Source: Sodaliphilus pleomorphus
Lineage (GTDB): Bacteria > Bacteroidota > Bacteroidia > Bacteroidales > Muribaculaceae
Assembly (NCBI RefSeq): GCF_009676955.1
Contig: NZ_CP045696.1
Span: 620,001-684,000, forward strand
DNA: 64,000 nt
Reading direction: 5' to 3'
This document shows, in pieces, positions 18,604-27,657 of the stretch (the stretch's first letter is position 1; each line of letters begins with the position of its first letter). Position numbers and translations under genes: made by a program. Below the pieces are notes generated by a model, which worked only from the letters and a program-made list of their open reading frames with translations, was not told the origin of the DNA and ran no database searches.

Positions 18604-19329
18604 TGCCCACTGCCGTGTGGCAGCGTTACCGGCACGAGATGAATAGGACTAAATCACAAAGAAACAATCAATTGGCACACGTGATCCAGGAGGAATAGAA
18701 GCGCTTAGAGGCAAGCAGAGTTTCAAATTGTGAACTGCCGCAGGGAAATTTTAAAATGTTGCGAGGATTTTGAGTTGAGCAGTTCGTCAACAGAAATTGG
18801 TGTTTTTACCACACGAAATTTGCAAATTAGAATTTGTAAACTCACATTTGAGTTCAGATTTGCAATTGGGGCGTTTGGAAAAGCAACAGCGAGTTTCGAT
18901 TTGCATTGTGGCGGTTGAGTTGCAAACAAGCGTTTCCAAATTAGAAATTCACATTTGCAGCATTTACAATCACACCAAACAGTAGCTTTAACATTTATTT
19001 AATTATAGGATATAGTAGTACAAATCAATCATTTATACTACAAAAATTAATGTACTTCTCAACCGTGAAACCGTCTTTTGCTTTGCGATTGGGAACTATA
19101 AGGGCCATAGAGTGGTCAGGCATCATCTAACAGCTTAAAAATCATTTGATTTTAGGCAAAAATGTGAATTTGTAATTGAATATGTGATTGTAAATAGGAG
19201 CAGACCTTTCAAGAAGTTTATATTTGTAAATAGAAACAGCGCGAGATAAAATTTACCTCTAAAAATTTTGATAATTCAAGAGCATGTTTTAAATTTGCAT
19301 TTGAATAATTCAAAATTGTTAACTGCACT
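18604..19329. other. AT-rich non-coding stretch with recurring ATTTG words
   Basis: About 725 bases between the uvrA terminator and the HTH gene, far richer in A+T than the flanks and without a convincing gene. The words ATTTG and CAAAT recur more than a dozen times. One perfect 12-base palindrome, AATTTG/CAAATT, lies at 18817-18828. It could be a regulatory region for the downstream HTH regulator, decayed mobile DNA, or simply low-complexity sequence. I saw no terminal inverted repeats. Confidence 0.4.
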
Positions 19330-19890
19330 ATGGACATTGTTTCGCGCCTAAAATTGTTCTTAAACCAGAACGGGATTCCCAACTCCCAGTTTGCCGACAC
19401 GTGCGACATACCGCGTCCCACCCTGTCGCAGTTGCTCAACGGCCGGAACAAGAAGGTGAGCGACGAGATCATCACCAAGATCCACAATGCCTACCCGCAG
19501 CTCAACATCATGTGGCTCATGTTTGGCGACGGAAACATGTTTGTTCCAAATGCGAACAGTGGCAACGCGTCGCCGATTGCTCAACCGCCTGAGAATGGAA
19601 AAATCCAGAGCGCACATGGCAGTGGCCACGAAAACAACATTGGCGCCCAGCAGCAATCGATAAGCTTCGGCGACGACGACGAGAGCGACTACCCTGCTGC
19701 TGCCGAGCCGCAGGCAATGGCCCCGTCGAGCCTTCAGGCCGCGCTGGCCAACATAGCCCGCTCGGCAGGACGCAACAACACGGTGAACGCATCGAAGGTG
19801 ACCAACGGCCGCCGCATCGTCAACATACTGGTGTTTTACAACGACAACTCCTTTGAGTCGTTCACCCCCACAGCAGGCAACAAGATTTAG
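19330..19890 (+). CDS. XRE/CI-like helix-turn-helix transcriptional regulator
   Basis: A 186-residue DNA-binding protein. Residues about 1-65 form a phage-repressor-type HTH (SQFADTCDIPRPTLSQLLNG, followed by a NIMWLMFGDGNMF segment seen in Bacteroidales regulators of this kind). The rest is a polar, low-complexity linker and a short C-terminal region (RRIVNILVFYNDNSFESF) with no peptidase domain. It stands alone, with the AT-rich stretch upstream as a plausible operator region. I do not think it is part of a prophage, as no phage genes flank it. The ~300 bases after it hold no gene I can support. Confidence 0.75.
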   Translation: MDIVSRLKLFLNQNGIPNSQFADTCDIPRPTLSQLLNGRNKKVSDEIITKIHNAYPQLNIMWLMFGDGNMFVPNANSGNASPIAQPPENGKIQSAHGSGHENNIGAQQQSISFGDDDESDYPAAAEPQAMAPSSLQAALANIARSAGRNNTVNASKVTNGRRIVNILVFYNDNSFESFTPTAGNKI

Positions 19891-20187
19891 AAATAACACA
19901 GCCCAAGCACACACTCCTGGCCCGAACACAGCCACAGGCCGTTTTCAGGCCCGCCAGGGGCATGGCCGATGTGACATGTGGGGCCGCCACTCACGTTGCC
20001 GAGGCGCACAGCGAGTAGGCAACGGCGTGACTGGGGCCACGCCGATAACGAGTAGGGCTTTCCATCCCGAAAATTTCAAAAATGTATCATTTATTTGGTT
20101 TCTCTGAGCGAGAGTTGCCAGCCTCAGGCTCCAATGGGGGGCTTAAAAAGTCACAGCACCGCCCCACCAGCCGGCCCGGCACTTCTC

Positions 20188-20544
20188 TCATGGCATGAAA
20201 CTGGCGATGAGAGCGGCGATGGCGAGACCGCCCTGTTTCAACACAATCCAGCGGTTGCTCGTGAGGCTGCCATAGGCGGCCACAAGCACCACAGCGGCCA
20301 GCAACAGCCGCGTCCACACCACGTCGGCTTGCCACAAGGCCACGGCCAGCAACACGGCCAGCACCCCGTTGTACACGCCTTGGTTCTTGAGCAATGTGGC
20401 CACATGCTTCTGCGACAGCACATCGAGGCTCATCGAGAAAACCCGCGCAGTAGTCTTGCTGCGGGTGGCAACGGTCTCGAGTATCATGATGTAGATGTGC
20501 TCGACGACAACGAGTGCGGCCAGAGCGACAGTGATCGTATTCAT
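20188..20544 (-). CDS. DUF1304 small membrane protein
   Basis: A 118-residue, four-helix inner-membrane protein of the DUF1304 family. The typical N-terminal VVVEHIYIMILE and the central KNQGVYNGVLAV motifs are visible, and the length fits the family. Function is unknown. The start MNTITVAL is chosen because it begins directly at the first membrane helix; the frame is open further upstream but encodes an unlikely polar Cys/Arg-rich extension. Confidence 0.8.
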   Translation of the reverse strand: MNTITVALAALVVVEHIYIMILETVATRSKTTARVFSMSLDVLSQKHVATLLKNQGVYNGVLAVLLAVALWQADVVWTRLLLAAVVLVAAYGSLTSNRWIVLKQGGLAIAALIASFMP

Positions 20545-20742
20545 AAACTTGAAGATTTCAAAAAAAAAATATTGCACAGGCGTTTGTTCACTCGCCCTGT
20601 GACAGCGCAAAATTAAGAAAAATCGCCGACACTGCCATGCAGGTGCAGCAGCGACACCTCTATGGCAAGCCATTGTGAACCCTTGTTTCTTCTATGAAAT
20701 ATAGCTAAATTTGTGCACAAGCAATTAAAAACTCGACGCGAC

Positions 20743-21288
20743 ATGCATGAGAGCGAGATAAAAATATATCAATCAGTGTGGAAGCACATGCTCGTGGCCA
20801 TCGCGTGCCTTGGTTGTGCCACAGGGGCATGGCTCATGGTCACCAGCACTGGCAGCAGCTGGCCGGCAAAAGTCGCTGGTTGCGTGGGGGTGATATTCTT
20901 CGGTGGCGGCGGGTTGTTGTATGCCATCACTACCCTCTACAACTGGATGCGCCACATTCCATTTTTCATCATTTACGAAAACAGGGTGGAAATATACCAG
21001 CCGTTCAAACTAACCTATCACACCATCCCACTGGCCGACGTGAAGCGTTTCAGGTTGATAACGATCAATTCAGTCAAGTTTATCGCCGTTGATTACACAA
21101 CAGCATCCTTGACACACAAGTTGGCGAAAACATCGGGTCTCAAGCAACGCATGATGGCATTTAACGTCGAGGCGTCGGGGGGGGCTGTCGAGAGTTTTCT
21201 CGCCGATGGCTTGGCAATGAAGGGGCAAGAGCTGTGCAACTTGCTGAACAGTCGCTTAAAAGACAACAACCGAATAACTGCAAAATAA
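20743..21288 (+). CDS. Membrane protein, STM3941-like
   Basis: A 181-residue protein with two hydrophobic segments (about 16-36 and 42-66) and a C-terminal soluble domain. That domain starts IPFFIIYENRVEIYQPF and looks like a small PH-type beta domain (TIPLADVKRFRLI). The overall plan resembles the STM3941 family, whose function is unknown. The ATG start (MHESEIK) is preferred over a GTG ten codons upstream. Only 10 bases separate it from the next gene, so the two probably form an operon. Confidence 0.55.
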   Translation: MHESEIKIYQSVWKHMLVAIACLGCATGAWLMVTSTGSSWPAKVAGCVGVIFFGGGGLLYAITTLYNWMRHIPFFIIYENRVEIYQPFKLTYHTIPLADVKRFRLITINSVKFIAVDYTTASLTHKLAKTSGLKQRMMAFNVEASGGAVESFLADGLAMKGQELCNLLNSRLKDNNRITAK

Positions 21289-21298
21289 CATCAAGAAT

Positions 21299-22063
21299 AT
21301 GAAAACAGCATTAAGCATTCTTCTAATGGCAATAATGGCAACATGGGTCCACGCGCAAGATTTTGTGACCATCTCGGGCAAGGTGACCGACTACCAGGGG
21401 CACGCCGTAGACTCGTGCAACGTCATCATCTACAATCCCGACTTCACCGAGGCCTATGAGACCTACAGCGACTCGACCGGCCACTACAAGCTCGAGGGCG
21501 TGGCCAAGGGCCGATATGCCGCACTGGCAGCAATGCGCGTCAATGAATATCCACGCATGCAGCAAGTAGCCCCCCAGGACATGAAGCTCGAGTTCTGGGC
21601 TTGGAATGTGATTGCCGAAAGCGACATCACGCTCAACCTGAGCTACGGCAAGCTGGAGCTGTACGGCACCACCGCTTTTCTTGAGTATGGAGGCCGCCGC
21701 GAAATGCTCATCTACACGCGTCCCATGAGCGTGACCAAGGCCATTGCCTATCAGAACTATATGGACAAGGCCGATGCCGAGAAGCACTCCATCGTCACGG
21801 TCGAGCCACAGTACATGAGCTTTGAGGTGAAGGTCGACGGCAAGCCCATGAAGATCTACTCTACCCAGCCATTGACGATGAAAAACCAAGACGGCAATCC
21901 TGGCAACGACACGTGCTACCTGCTGCAAGTGGAGCTGCCAGCCGACATCTACAATCACACGGGCCGCCCCTACGAGGTAAGAGTGACGGGATACAACTCG
22001 CAAAACGACGAACGCGGCGAGAGCGTGTATTATCTCGAGGCGCCCCACTACAAGCACAAGTAG
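21299..22063 (+). CDS. Secreted protein with carboxypeptidase-regulatory-like domain
   Basis: A 254-residue exported protein. It has a signal peptide of about 20 residues (ends WVHAQ), then a CarboxypepD_reg-like beta-sandwich (ISGKVTDYQGHAVDSCNV, ending KLEGVAKGRYAALA) to about residue 85. The remaining 170 residues are beta-rich and unassigned. Such domains are common in Bacteroidota surface proteins. It follows the STM3941-like gene closely and is convergent with the outer-membrane barrel gene, with a shared hairpin between them. Confidence 0.65.
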   Translation: MKTALSILLMAIMATWVHAQDFVTISGKVTDYQGHAVDSCNVIIYNPDFTEAYETYSDSTGHYKLEGVAKGRYAALAAMRVNEYPRMQQVAPQDMKLEFWAWNVIAESDITLNLSYGKLELYGTTAFLEYGGRREMLIYTRPMSVTKAIAYQNYMDKADAEKHSIVTVEPQYMSFEVKVDGKPMKIYSTQPLTMKNQDGNPGNDTCYLLQVELPADIYNHTGRPYEVRVTGYNSQNDERGESVYYLEAPHYKHK

Positions 22064-22102
22064 CGACGTCACGTTTCAGGGTGTGCAGCAGGCGGTAAAG
22101 AA

Positions 22103-22140
22103 AACGGGGCTGTGCCCGATGATTACGGCACAGCCCCGTT
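22103..22140. terminator. Bidirectional terminator hairpin (CTGTGCC family)
   Basis: A perfect 14-base inverted repeat (22103-22116 and 22127-22140) with a 10-base loop lies between convergent genes. On the minus strand it is followed by TTTTCTTT, so it best serves the leftward ECF operon. The core CTGTGCC/GGCACAG is shared with hairpins at 4879, 37848 and 42726. Confidence 0.75.
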
Positions 22141-22195
22141 GAGAAAACAAATGGTGTAGTGAAATTAATGTAATACCCTATATTGGCGACAGCCC

Positions 22196-23083
22196 TTAGA
22201 AACCCAAGATCACGCCCATCGAGATGTTGTTGAACTGCGGCCCGCGGCTCGACTTGAGCACGTGCTGCGGGCGGTAGCGCACATAGAGCCCCACGTTGTT
22301 GTAGGAAAAGCCGCCCATGACGTCGAAGGTGATCTTGCGCTGGCCAATGCTGCCGGTGGTGAGGTCATACTTCACGCCGTCGAGCTTGTACTTGGTGTTG
22401 AGGTGGGCGCCCGTGTTGACATTCATGATGGGGCCTACAAAGAAACTGCCATCGCCCCCAATCGACTGCCTGAACACGAGCGGGAACTGCAGCGAGAAGG
22501 TGTAGATCATGCTGCTGCGATGGGTGGCCCCGTCGGGATAGGCTGCCATGCCCACACGGCCGCTGTCGTCTTTGTAAAAGTTGACACCGGAATTGTGCAT
22601 GCGATAGTGACGCCAGTCGAGGCCAAAGCCCAGCGAAATATACTGCCCGTGCCCAGTGGCATACTCGACAGCAACGGCATTGAGCATACCTATCTCATAC
22701 TCGTGACCCATGTAGTCCTTAAGCGGCTGGGCGCCATTTTTCACGTGGTTCCATCCCCAGCCAAAGTAGAGCCCCGAGGTGATGACCGACCAGTGGTGAC
22801 GGCTGGTAGTGTCCGACCTCTGGAACGGGAGTTTCAAGTTCCAGTCGGTGCTCTGGTTTATCGAGAGGCGGTCGTTGTCGTTGTGGCCCACATTGTAGTC
22901 ATAGGAGTACACCTTCTTTTTGTCCTCGGTGAGCACTTTCACGTGCGAGCCCAGCGAGTCCTCGGTGATGATCACCCGGCGCGGATTGTCGACCACCTTG
23001 ACGGTGTCTTGAGCAGTAGCGCTCACTGTGGCGATATTGCACACGGCCACAGCCGCGAGAGCAATTGATACTGATTTCATCAT
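22196..23083 (-). CDS. Outer-membrane beta-barrel protein
   Basis: A 295-residue exported protein with a signal peptide (about 1-24, ending SATAQ) and alternating beta strands in the second two thirds (for example HHWSVITSGLYFGWGW and YISLGFGLDWRHYRM). It ends in a hydrophobic strand terminating in Phe (MGVILGF), as outer-membrane barrels do. It is the last gene of a leftward unit led by an ECF sigma factor and lies 21 bases after the preceding gene. Its function (porin, adhesin, structural) cannot be read from sequence. Confidence 0.75.
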   Translation of the reverse strand: MMKSVSIALAAVAVCNIATVSATAQDTVKVVDNPRRVIITEDSLGSHVKVLTEDKKKVYSYDYNVGHNDNDRLSINQSTDWNLKLPFQRSDTTSRHHWSVITSGLYFGWGWNHVKNGAQPLKDYMGHEYEIGMLNAVAVEYATGHGQYISLGFGLDWRHYRMHNSGVNFYKDDSGRVGMAAYPDGATHRSSMIYTFSLQFPLVFRQSIGGDGSFFVGPIMNVNTGAHLNTKYKLDGVKYDLTTGSIGQRKITFDVMGGFSYNNVGLYVRYRPQHVLKSSRGPQFNNISMGVILGF

Positions 23084-23104
23084 GTTGTTGTTATTTTTTT
23101 TGTG

Positions 23105-23551
23105 TTATTGTTTTATTAATTTTTTGATATAGGCACTGCTCACGTCGCCCTCCATGTAGATGAGCGTGACAACGTTGGCCGGCTGCTTCCTGGCCAGCGA
23201 CTGGTCGAGGTAGAAGATGAAGCGGTTGTTGCCATTGCGTGGCGACAGCACATAGTAGCCATAGTAGAGACGGCCCTGGCGGTACTCCACCTCTTTGCTC
23301 ACCGCCTTGGAGCCGTCGCTTGTCACGGCCCTGACCACAGGGGGCACCAGGGCGCGGTCGGTGACCGAGAGGCTGCGGTACACGTCGAGATTGATGCGCT
23401 CGGCCTTGGGACCGGTCACGACAATCTCGGTAGCGTGGGGCGAGTGCTTGTAGCGCCCGCCGAAGAGGCTGGCAATGGCCAGCCCACGCTGGGCCTGTGC
23501 CGCTCCTGCTGCCACAAGGGTAAGGATGAAGATGAAAATCATGCGTTTCAT
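23105..23551 (-). CDS. Small secreted protein, DUF6108-like
   Basis: A 148-residue protein with a signal peptide (about 1-20, ending AQAQ) and a compact body beginning RGLAIASLFGG and ending VVTLIYMEGDVSSAYIKKL. The start and end resemble what I recall of the Bacteroidales DUF6108 family; I cannot confirm that here. It lies between the anti-sigma-like gene (127-base gap containing a run of nine G on the plus strand) and the barrel gene (21-base gap). The context suggests an envelope role under control of the ECF factor. Confidence 0.55.
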   Translation of the reverse strand: MKRMIFIFILTLVAAGAAQAQRGLAIASLFGGRYKHSPHATEIVVTGPKAERINLDVYRSLSVTDRALVPPVVRAVTSDGSKAVSKEVEYRQGRLYYGYYVLSPRNGNNRFIFYLDQSLARKQPANVVTLIYMEGDVSSAYIKKLIKQ

Positions 23552-23678
23552 ACGCGTAAAGGATTAAGAATTAAGTATAAAATACGATTGCATGAGTACA
23601 TACTGTATATACTGATTGATAACATGTCTCCTATTTTTAGGGGGGGGGAGAGAGAAACCGGCAGTGCGCGGGCAGATT

Positions 23679-24209
23679 TCAGTTCTCGTCGGCATCGAGG
23701 GCCTGACCCATGCTCTGGAGCTGCTGCATCATGTGATCGTCGACGCTCGACGAGGCACGGTCGATGTCGTCGAAGTTGCGCTGAATCATGCGCATCACTA
23801 CCTTGTCGTCGCTCACCTTGTGGCCGTTGACCCAGGCATAGCAGGCATCGGGCGGTGTTGTCGCCATACGCGTCACATAGAGGCCTGCGCTCACAACCAG
23901 AGCCACGGCAGCTGCTGCGGCTGCCACACGCATCCACGACTTGTGCCAGCGCGGTGCTGGCTCGCGGCTGGCCTGCGTGCGGGCCATGCCCATGCTCAAG
24001 AAGCCCATGGTGAAGCGAGCCTCGTCGATGGTCTCACTGCTAAAAGAGGTCGAGGCCAGCTCACATCGCAGCCTGCGCTCGTCGTCATCGCTGAGCTTGC
24101 AGTCGAAATACTGCTCAATCATAGCCTCGAGCTGCTCCTGCGAGAGCGGAGCGTTGCCGCTGCGGGTGTCGTGTTGCTGTTTCATTGCTGCTGCTGTTGT
24201 TGTTGTCAT
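23679..24209 (-). CDS. Probable anti-sigma factor
   Basis: A 176-residue single-pass membrane protein. An acidic cytoplasmic N-terminal region (about 1-85) includes LSQEQLEAMIEQYFDCKLS. One hydrophobic segment follows (about 93-112, rich in Ala/Val), then a short periplasmic tail ending QQLQSMGQALDADEN. Its start overlaps the sigma-factor stop as ATGA. This arrangement and topology fit an anti-sigma regulator that holds the ECF factor at the membrane. There is no clear HxxxCxxC zinc motif, so the call is by topology and context. Confidence 0.6.
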   Translation of the reverse strand: MTTTTAAAMKQQHDTRSGNAPLSQEQLEAMIEQYFDCKLSDDDERRLRCELASTSFSSETIDEARFTMGFLSMGMARTQASREPAPRWHKSWMRVAAAAAAVALVVSAGLYVTRMATTPPDACYAWVNGHKVSDDKVVMRMIQRNFDDIDRASSSVDDHMMQQLQSMGQALDADEN

Positions 24210-24727
24210 TGTTGATGCCTTTCTCTATAAATCTGTCTTATGCGCTTGCGGGCGCGGCTCAATTGCACTCTCACATTGGATGGCTGCAAGTCGAGCCGGC
24301 GGGCAATGTCGTCGAAGTCGAGCCCCTCATATTCCCGCATCCTCACAATAGAGCGTTGCACTGGCGAGAGCTCGTGCTCGATGATGGCTGCAACCTGGGC
24401 ATAGACCTCGTCGCGGCCGGCCGGCCGAGTGTCGTCGTCAGCCATGTCGCGCGCCTCGTCGACAGCCACCGTGGGCCTTGCCGCGCGACGGCGCACCACA
24501 TCGATACTCATGTTGTGCACTGCCGTCACACTCATGCCGGCAGCAGCCTGCTCGGTGCCAATGTCGTCGCGATGCTTCCACAGCCTCACAAAGGCGTCTT
24601 GCACAGCGTCGGCCGCCTCATCGCGGTTTCCCGTGATGCGTTCAGCCATGGCAAGCAAGCGTTGCCTCATGCTGGTGAAGGTCGTTGTCAAAGTGTCGGT
24701 ACTCACCTTTTTCTTGAGAGGTTTCAT
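24206..24727 (-). CDS. RNA polymerase sigma factor, ECF (sigma-70) family
   Basis: A 173-residue ECF sigma factor. Region 2 is at about 20-85 (DEAADAVQDAFVRLWKH binds core polymerase and the -10 region), and region 4 at about 110-165 (FDDIARRLDLQPSNVRVQLS is the HTH). It heads a leftward operon with the probable anti-sigma factor, a secreted protein and an outer-membrane barrel. The operon is therefore likely an envelope-stress or surface-sensing unit. The promoter element at 24738-24745 is of the housekeeping TAnnTTTG type. Confidence 0.9.
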   Translation of the reverse strand: MKPLKKKVSTDTLTTTFTSMRQRLLAMAERITGNRDEAADAVQDAFVRLWKHRDDIGTEQAAAGMSVTAVHNMSIDVVRRRAARPTVAVDEARDMADDDTRPAGRDEVYAQVAAIIEHELSPVQRSIVRMREYEGLDFDDIARRLDLQPSNVRVQLSRARKRIRQIYRERHQQ

Positions 24728-24737
24728 AAAGAATACG

Positions 24738-24745
24738 CAAAGTTA
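24738..24745 (-). promoter_or_regulatory. Putative -7 element of the ECF operon
   Basis: TAACTTTG (minus strand) fits TAnnTTTG, 10 bases before the sigma-factor ATG. No clear TTTG is found at -33, so it may be weak or activator-dependent. Confidence 0.4.
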
Positions 24746-24810
24746 CCCCAATTGTAACACAAAAAGTGATTTTTCTGCATTTTGAAGGCAAAAAGATGGG
24801 TACATAAGAA

Positions 24811-24958
24811 GGCGCCTCGGGTATGCCAAAATCAAAAACAAGTTATTGATTTTGCATTTCGCTCGGCTTGCAGTAATTTTTGATAAATCACGCGGCGCCT
24901 CGGGTATGGCAAAATCAAAAACAAGTTATTGATTTTGCATTTCGCTCGGCTTGCAGTA
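24811..24958 (+). repeat. Two tandem copies of a hairpin-promoter repeat upstream of the leuA-like gene
   Basis: Copy 1 (24811-24875, lacking the first part) and copy 2 (24876-24958, 83 bases) are nearly identical. Each ends TTGCAGTA and contains a hairpin: CAAAATCAA pairs with TTGATTTTG around a 10-base loop. Three more copies of the same element family, with different hairpin sequence, lie at 30026-30279 before the menaquinone operon. The last copy forms a full Bacteroidota promoter with the bases that follow it. Confidence 0.85.
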
Positions 24959-24964
24959 ATTTTG
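24934..24964 (+). promoter_or_regulatory. Promoter of the leuA-like gene, at the end of the tandem repeat
   Basis: TTTG (24934-24937), 19 bases, then TAATTTTG (24957-24964): an exact match to TTTG-N19-TAnnTTTG. The -33 TTTG lies in the right arm of the hairpin. A leader of about 90 bases follows before the ATG at 25060. Confidence 0.7.
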
Positions 24965-25059
24965 CACACACGCGACGTGTGGAAAAGCTGCAAGGCTGCG
25001 CGCGCATGCGTACGTACGTAAAAAGAAACATACAGAAGGGGAAAAAATACTATTGCATC

Positions 25060-26637
25060 ATGAGTTCACTCTTTGGCAAGATATTGGACACACGGCCTCG
25101 CGACGGCGAGAGCACAAGGGGGCACATCGAGGTGCTCGACACCACGCTGCGCGACGGCGAGCAAACCTCGGGGGTGAGTTTCTCGCCTGCCGAGAAACTT
25201 AGCATCACCCGACTGCTACTCAACAACCTGCACGTGCCACGCATCGAGGTGTGCTCGGCGCGGGTATCGGCAGGCGAGTTTGAGTCGGCCAGGGCAATAT
25301 GCCAGTGGGCAAGCGAGCACGGCCTGCTCGAGCGAGTGGAGATGCTGGGCTACATCGATGGCGGCAAGAGTGCCGAGTGGGTGAAGCGTGCCGGCGGCAA
25401 GGTCATCAACCTGCTGGTGAAAGGCTCTGAGCGCCACTGCCGCGAGCAGCTGGGCAAGAAGCCTGAGGAGCACTATGCCGACGCATGCCGGGAGATTGTG
25501 GCTGCCCATGAGAAAGGCCTCGACGTGAATCTCTATCTGGAGGACTGGAGCAACGGCGTGCGCACGTCGAAACAATACCTGTACCGCTTCATGGACCTGC
25601 TCAAGGACTTGCCCGTGCACCGCTTCATGCTGGCCGACACGCTGGGGGTGATGAACCCCAACCAGGTGTATGAGTACTGCAAGCGCATGGTTACACTCTA
25701 CCCCACTTTGCACTTCGATTTTCATGCCCACAACGACTATGACCTGGCCACAAGCAACGCCTTTGCCGCCGGCCTGGTGGGCGTAAAGGGGCTGCACTGC
25801 ACCATCAACGGGCTGGGCGAGCGTGCCGGCAATGCCCCGCTGGCCGCCGTGGTGGCCATGGTGCACGACATGTTGCACATGGACACCGGCATCGACGAGA
25901 AGCAAATCTACACGGTGAGCCACATCGTGGAGTCGTTCTCGGGGGTGGTGGTGGCACAAAACGAGCCCATCATAGGCGAGAACGTGTTTACGCAGACGGC
26001 CGGCATACATGCCGACGGCGACTGCAAGAACGACCTGTATTGCAACGACCTGGCACCCGAGCGCTTCGGGCGCAAGCGCGAGTATGCCCTGGGCAAGCTC
26101 TCGGGCGAGGCCAGCGTCAAGGAAAACCTGGTGGAGCTGGGCATCGAGCTGGGCAAGAAATATGTGCACCAGGTGACCGAGCGCATCGTGCAACTGGGCG
26201 ACAAGAAGGAGATTGTGACACAAGACGACCTGCCCTATATCGTGGCCGAGGTGCTCAAGCGCGACCCGCAGCAAAACAAGGTGAAGATTGTGAACTATGC
26301 CTTGAGCATGTCGCACGGCCTGCACCCCACCGCGGCCATCAAGCTCGAGGTGGAGGGCACCGAGTATGAGGAAAGCGCAAGCGGCGACGGCCAGTTTGAC
26401 GCCATGATAAAGGCGGTGACCAAAATCTACCACAGCAAGCTGCACCGCCGCCTGCCGCGGCTGGTGAACTACACGGTGAGCATTCCGCCCCACGGCAACA
26501 CCGATGCCCTGGTGATGACCAACATCACATGGAACCTCGACGGGCACGTGATAAAGACACGCGGGCTCGACGTCGATCAGATTGAGGCAGCCATCCAAGC
26601 CACGCTCAAGATGCTCAACATCATCGAGGGCTTGTGA
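25060..26637 (+). CDS. 2-isopropylmalate synthase / citramalate synthase family enzyme
   Basis: An HMG-CoA lyase-like TIM-barrel enzyme that condenses acetyl-CoA with a 2-oxo acid, in leucine or isoleucine synthesis. The 525-residue protein has the N-terminal LDTTLRDGEQ motif (about residue 29), the metal-binding FHAHNDYDLA, and GLGERAGNAPL. A C-terminal LeuA-type allosteric domain (about 395-525) follows. It could be LeuA or CimA; the substrate pocket was not resolved by eye, so no symbol is given. The start MSSLFG is preferred because 60 upstream in-frame codons run through the repeat and promoter. It is monocistronic. Confidence 0.85.
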   Translation: MSSLFGKILDTRPRDGESTRGHIEVLDTTLRDGEQTSGVSFSPAEKLSITRLLLNNLHVPRIEVCSARVSAGEFESARAICQWASEHGLLERVEMLGYIDGGKSAEWVKRAGGKVINLLVKGSERHCREQLGKKPEEHYADACREIVAAHEKGLDVNLYLEDWSNGVRTSKQYLYRFMDLLKDLPVHRFMLADTLGVMNPNQVYEYCKRMVTLYPTLHFDFHAHNDYDLATSNAFAAGLVGVKGLHCTINGLGERAGNAPLAAVVAMVHDMLHMDTGIDEKQIYTVSHIVESFSGVVVAQNEPIIGENVFTQTAGIHADGDCKNDLYCNDLAPERFGRKREYALGKLSGEASVKENLVELGIELGKKYVHQVTERIVQLGDKKEIVTQDDLPYIVAEVLKRDPQQNKVKIVNYALSMSHGLHPTAAIKLEVEGTEYEESASGDGQFDAMIKAVTKIYHSKLHRRLPRLVNYTVSIPPHGNTDALVMTNITWNLDGHVIKTRGLDVDQIEAAIQATLKMLNIIEGL

Positions 26638-26672
26638 ACGACGCACGGCTCTCGCTGCTGTTTTTTTTTATT

Positions 26673-27584
26673 TCATGATTGCATTTTAGCTTTCAAGTCG
26701 AGCACGGCGGCCACAAAGTCGTCGTTGGAGAGGTCATAGGGCAGCCAGTTGATGGGCGTGCCGCGGCGCTCCATGCCACGAAACCAGGTCATCTGCCGCT
26801 TGGCAAAGCGGTGAATGGCCGTCTCAAGCTGGGCAAACATCTCGTCGCGCGTGAGCTGACCGATGACGTGCAGCGTCACATATTTGTACTCCAGTCCATA
26901 GTATATCAAGTCGGCAGGCGGGATGCCGCTGTCGATGAGGCGGCGCACCTCGTCGACCATGCCAGCCTCGAGGCGGGCCTCAAGGCGCTGAGTGATGCGC
27001 CGGCGGCGGCTCTCACGGTCGATCATCACCCCTATCACCAGCGCATCGCGCAGGGGATGGGGCTGGGTAGCCGCCTTGAGGTGGGGATGGTCGTGATAGT
27101 ACTTGCATATCTCGATGGCGCGCGTGGCACGCTGGCAGGTGTCGATGTCGCTGTTGTTGCGCAGCGTCTTGTACTGCTTGAGCAGGGCGGTGAGCTCGTC
27201 GAGCGACTTTGTGGCCAGCTGCTCGCGCAGCTCGGGGTTGCAGGGCACAGGGGGCAGCTTGATGCCCTTGAGCACACTCTCGACATAGAGCCCCGTGCCG
27301 CCACACATGATGGGCTGGCGGCCGCGCGCCTCGATCTCGTCGCAAGCCTGCTGCTCGTCGCGCAGAAACTCGTGCAGATTGTACTTGTAGCCCGCGGGGC
27401 AGATGTCGATGAGATGATAGGGCACGTGGCCGTACTCGTCGAGGTCCTTGCCCGTGCCCAAGTCCATGCCACGGTACACCTGGCGCGAGTCGGCACTTAT
27501 GATTTCGCCGTCGAGGGCGCGGGCCAGAGCCACGGCCTTGCCAGTCTTGCCCGATGCTGTGGGGCCTGTGATAACGATGAGCAT
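26673..27584 (-). CDS. miaA: tRNA dimethylallyltransferase
   Basis: Transfers a dimethylallyl group to N6 of A37 in tRNAs that read UNN codons. The 303-residue product starts with the Walker A GPTASGKT (residues 7-14). It has the DSRQVYRGMDLGT substrate-binding segment and the GGTGLYVESVLKG motif, and ends with the usual helical region. The length is typical. It lies 73 bases after the peptidase gene in the same leftward direction and may share its transcript; it is convergent with the leuA-like gene. Confidence 0.93.
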   Translation of the reverse strand: MLIVITGPTASGKTGKAVALARALDGEIISADSRQVYRGMDLGTGKDLDEYGHVPYHLIDICPAGYKYNLHEFLRDEQQACDEIEARGRQPIMCGGTGLYVESVLKGIKLPPVPCNPELREQLATKSLDELTALLKQYKTLRNNSDIDTCQRATRAIEICKYYHDHPHLKAATQPHPLRDALVIGVMIDRESRRRRITQRLEARLEAGMVDEVRRLIDSGIPPADLIYYGLEYKYVTLHVIGQLTRDEMFAQLETAIHRFAKRQMTWFRGMERRGTPINWLPYDLSNDDFVAAVLDLKAKMQS

Positions 27585-27657
27585 AGATTGCTGCTGTGCT
27601 TAGATATATAGTGAGGATTGATACTCTATTTACCGACAGTTGGCTGCAACGGTGGTG

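Noticed and set aside
19330..19890. HTH regulator as part of a prophage
   Set aside because: No integrase, structural or lysis gene is nearby; the flanks are ordinary chromosomal genes.
24965..25059. Riboswitch, T-box or leader peptide ahead of the leuA-like gene
   Set aside because: The leader is short, with no run of Leu or Ile codons in a small frame and no recognisable T-box or anti-terminator.
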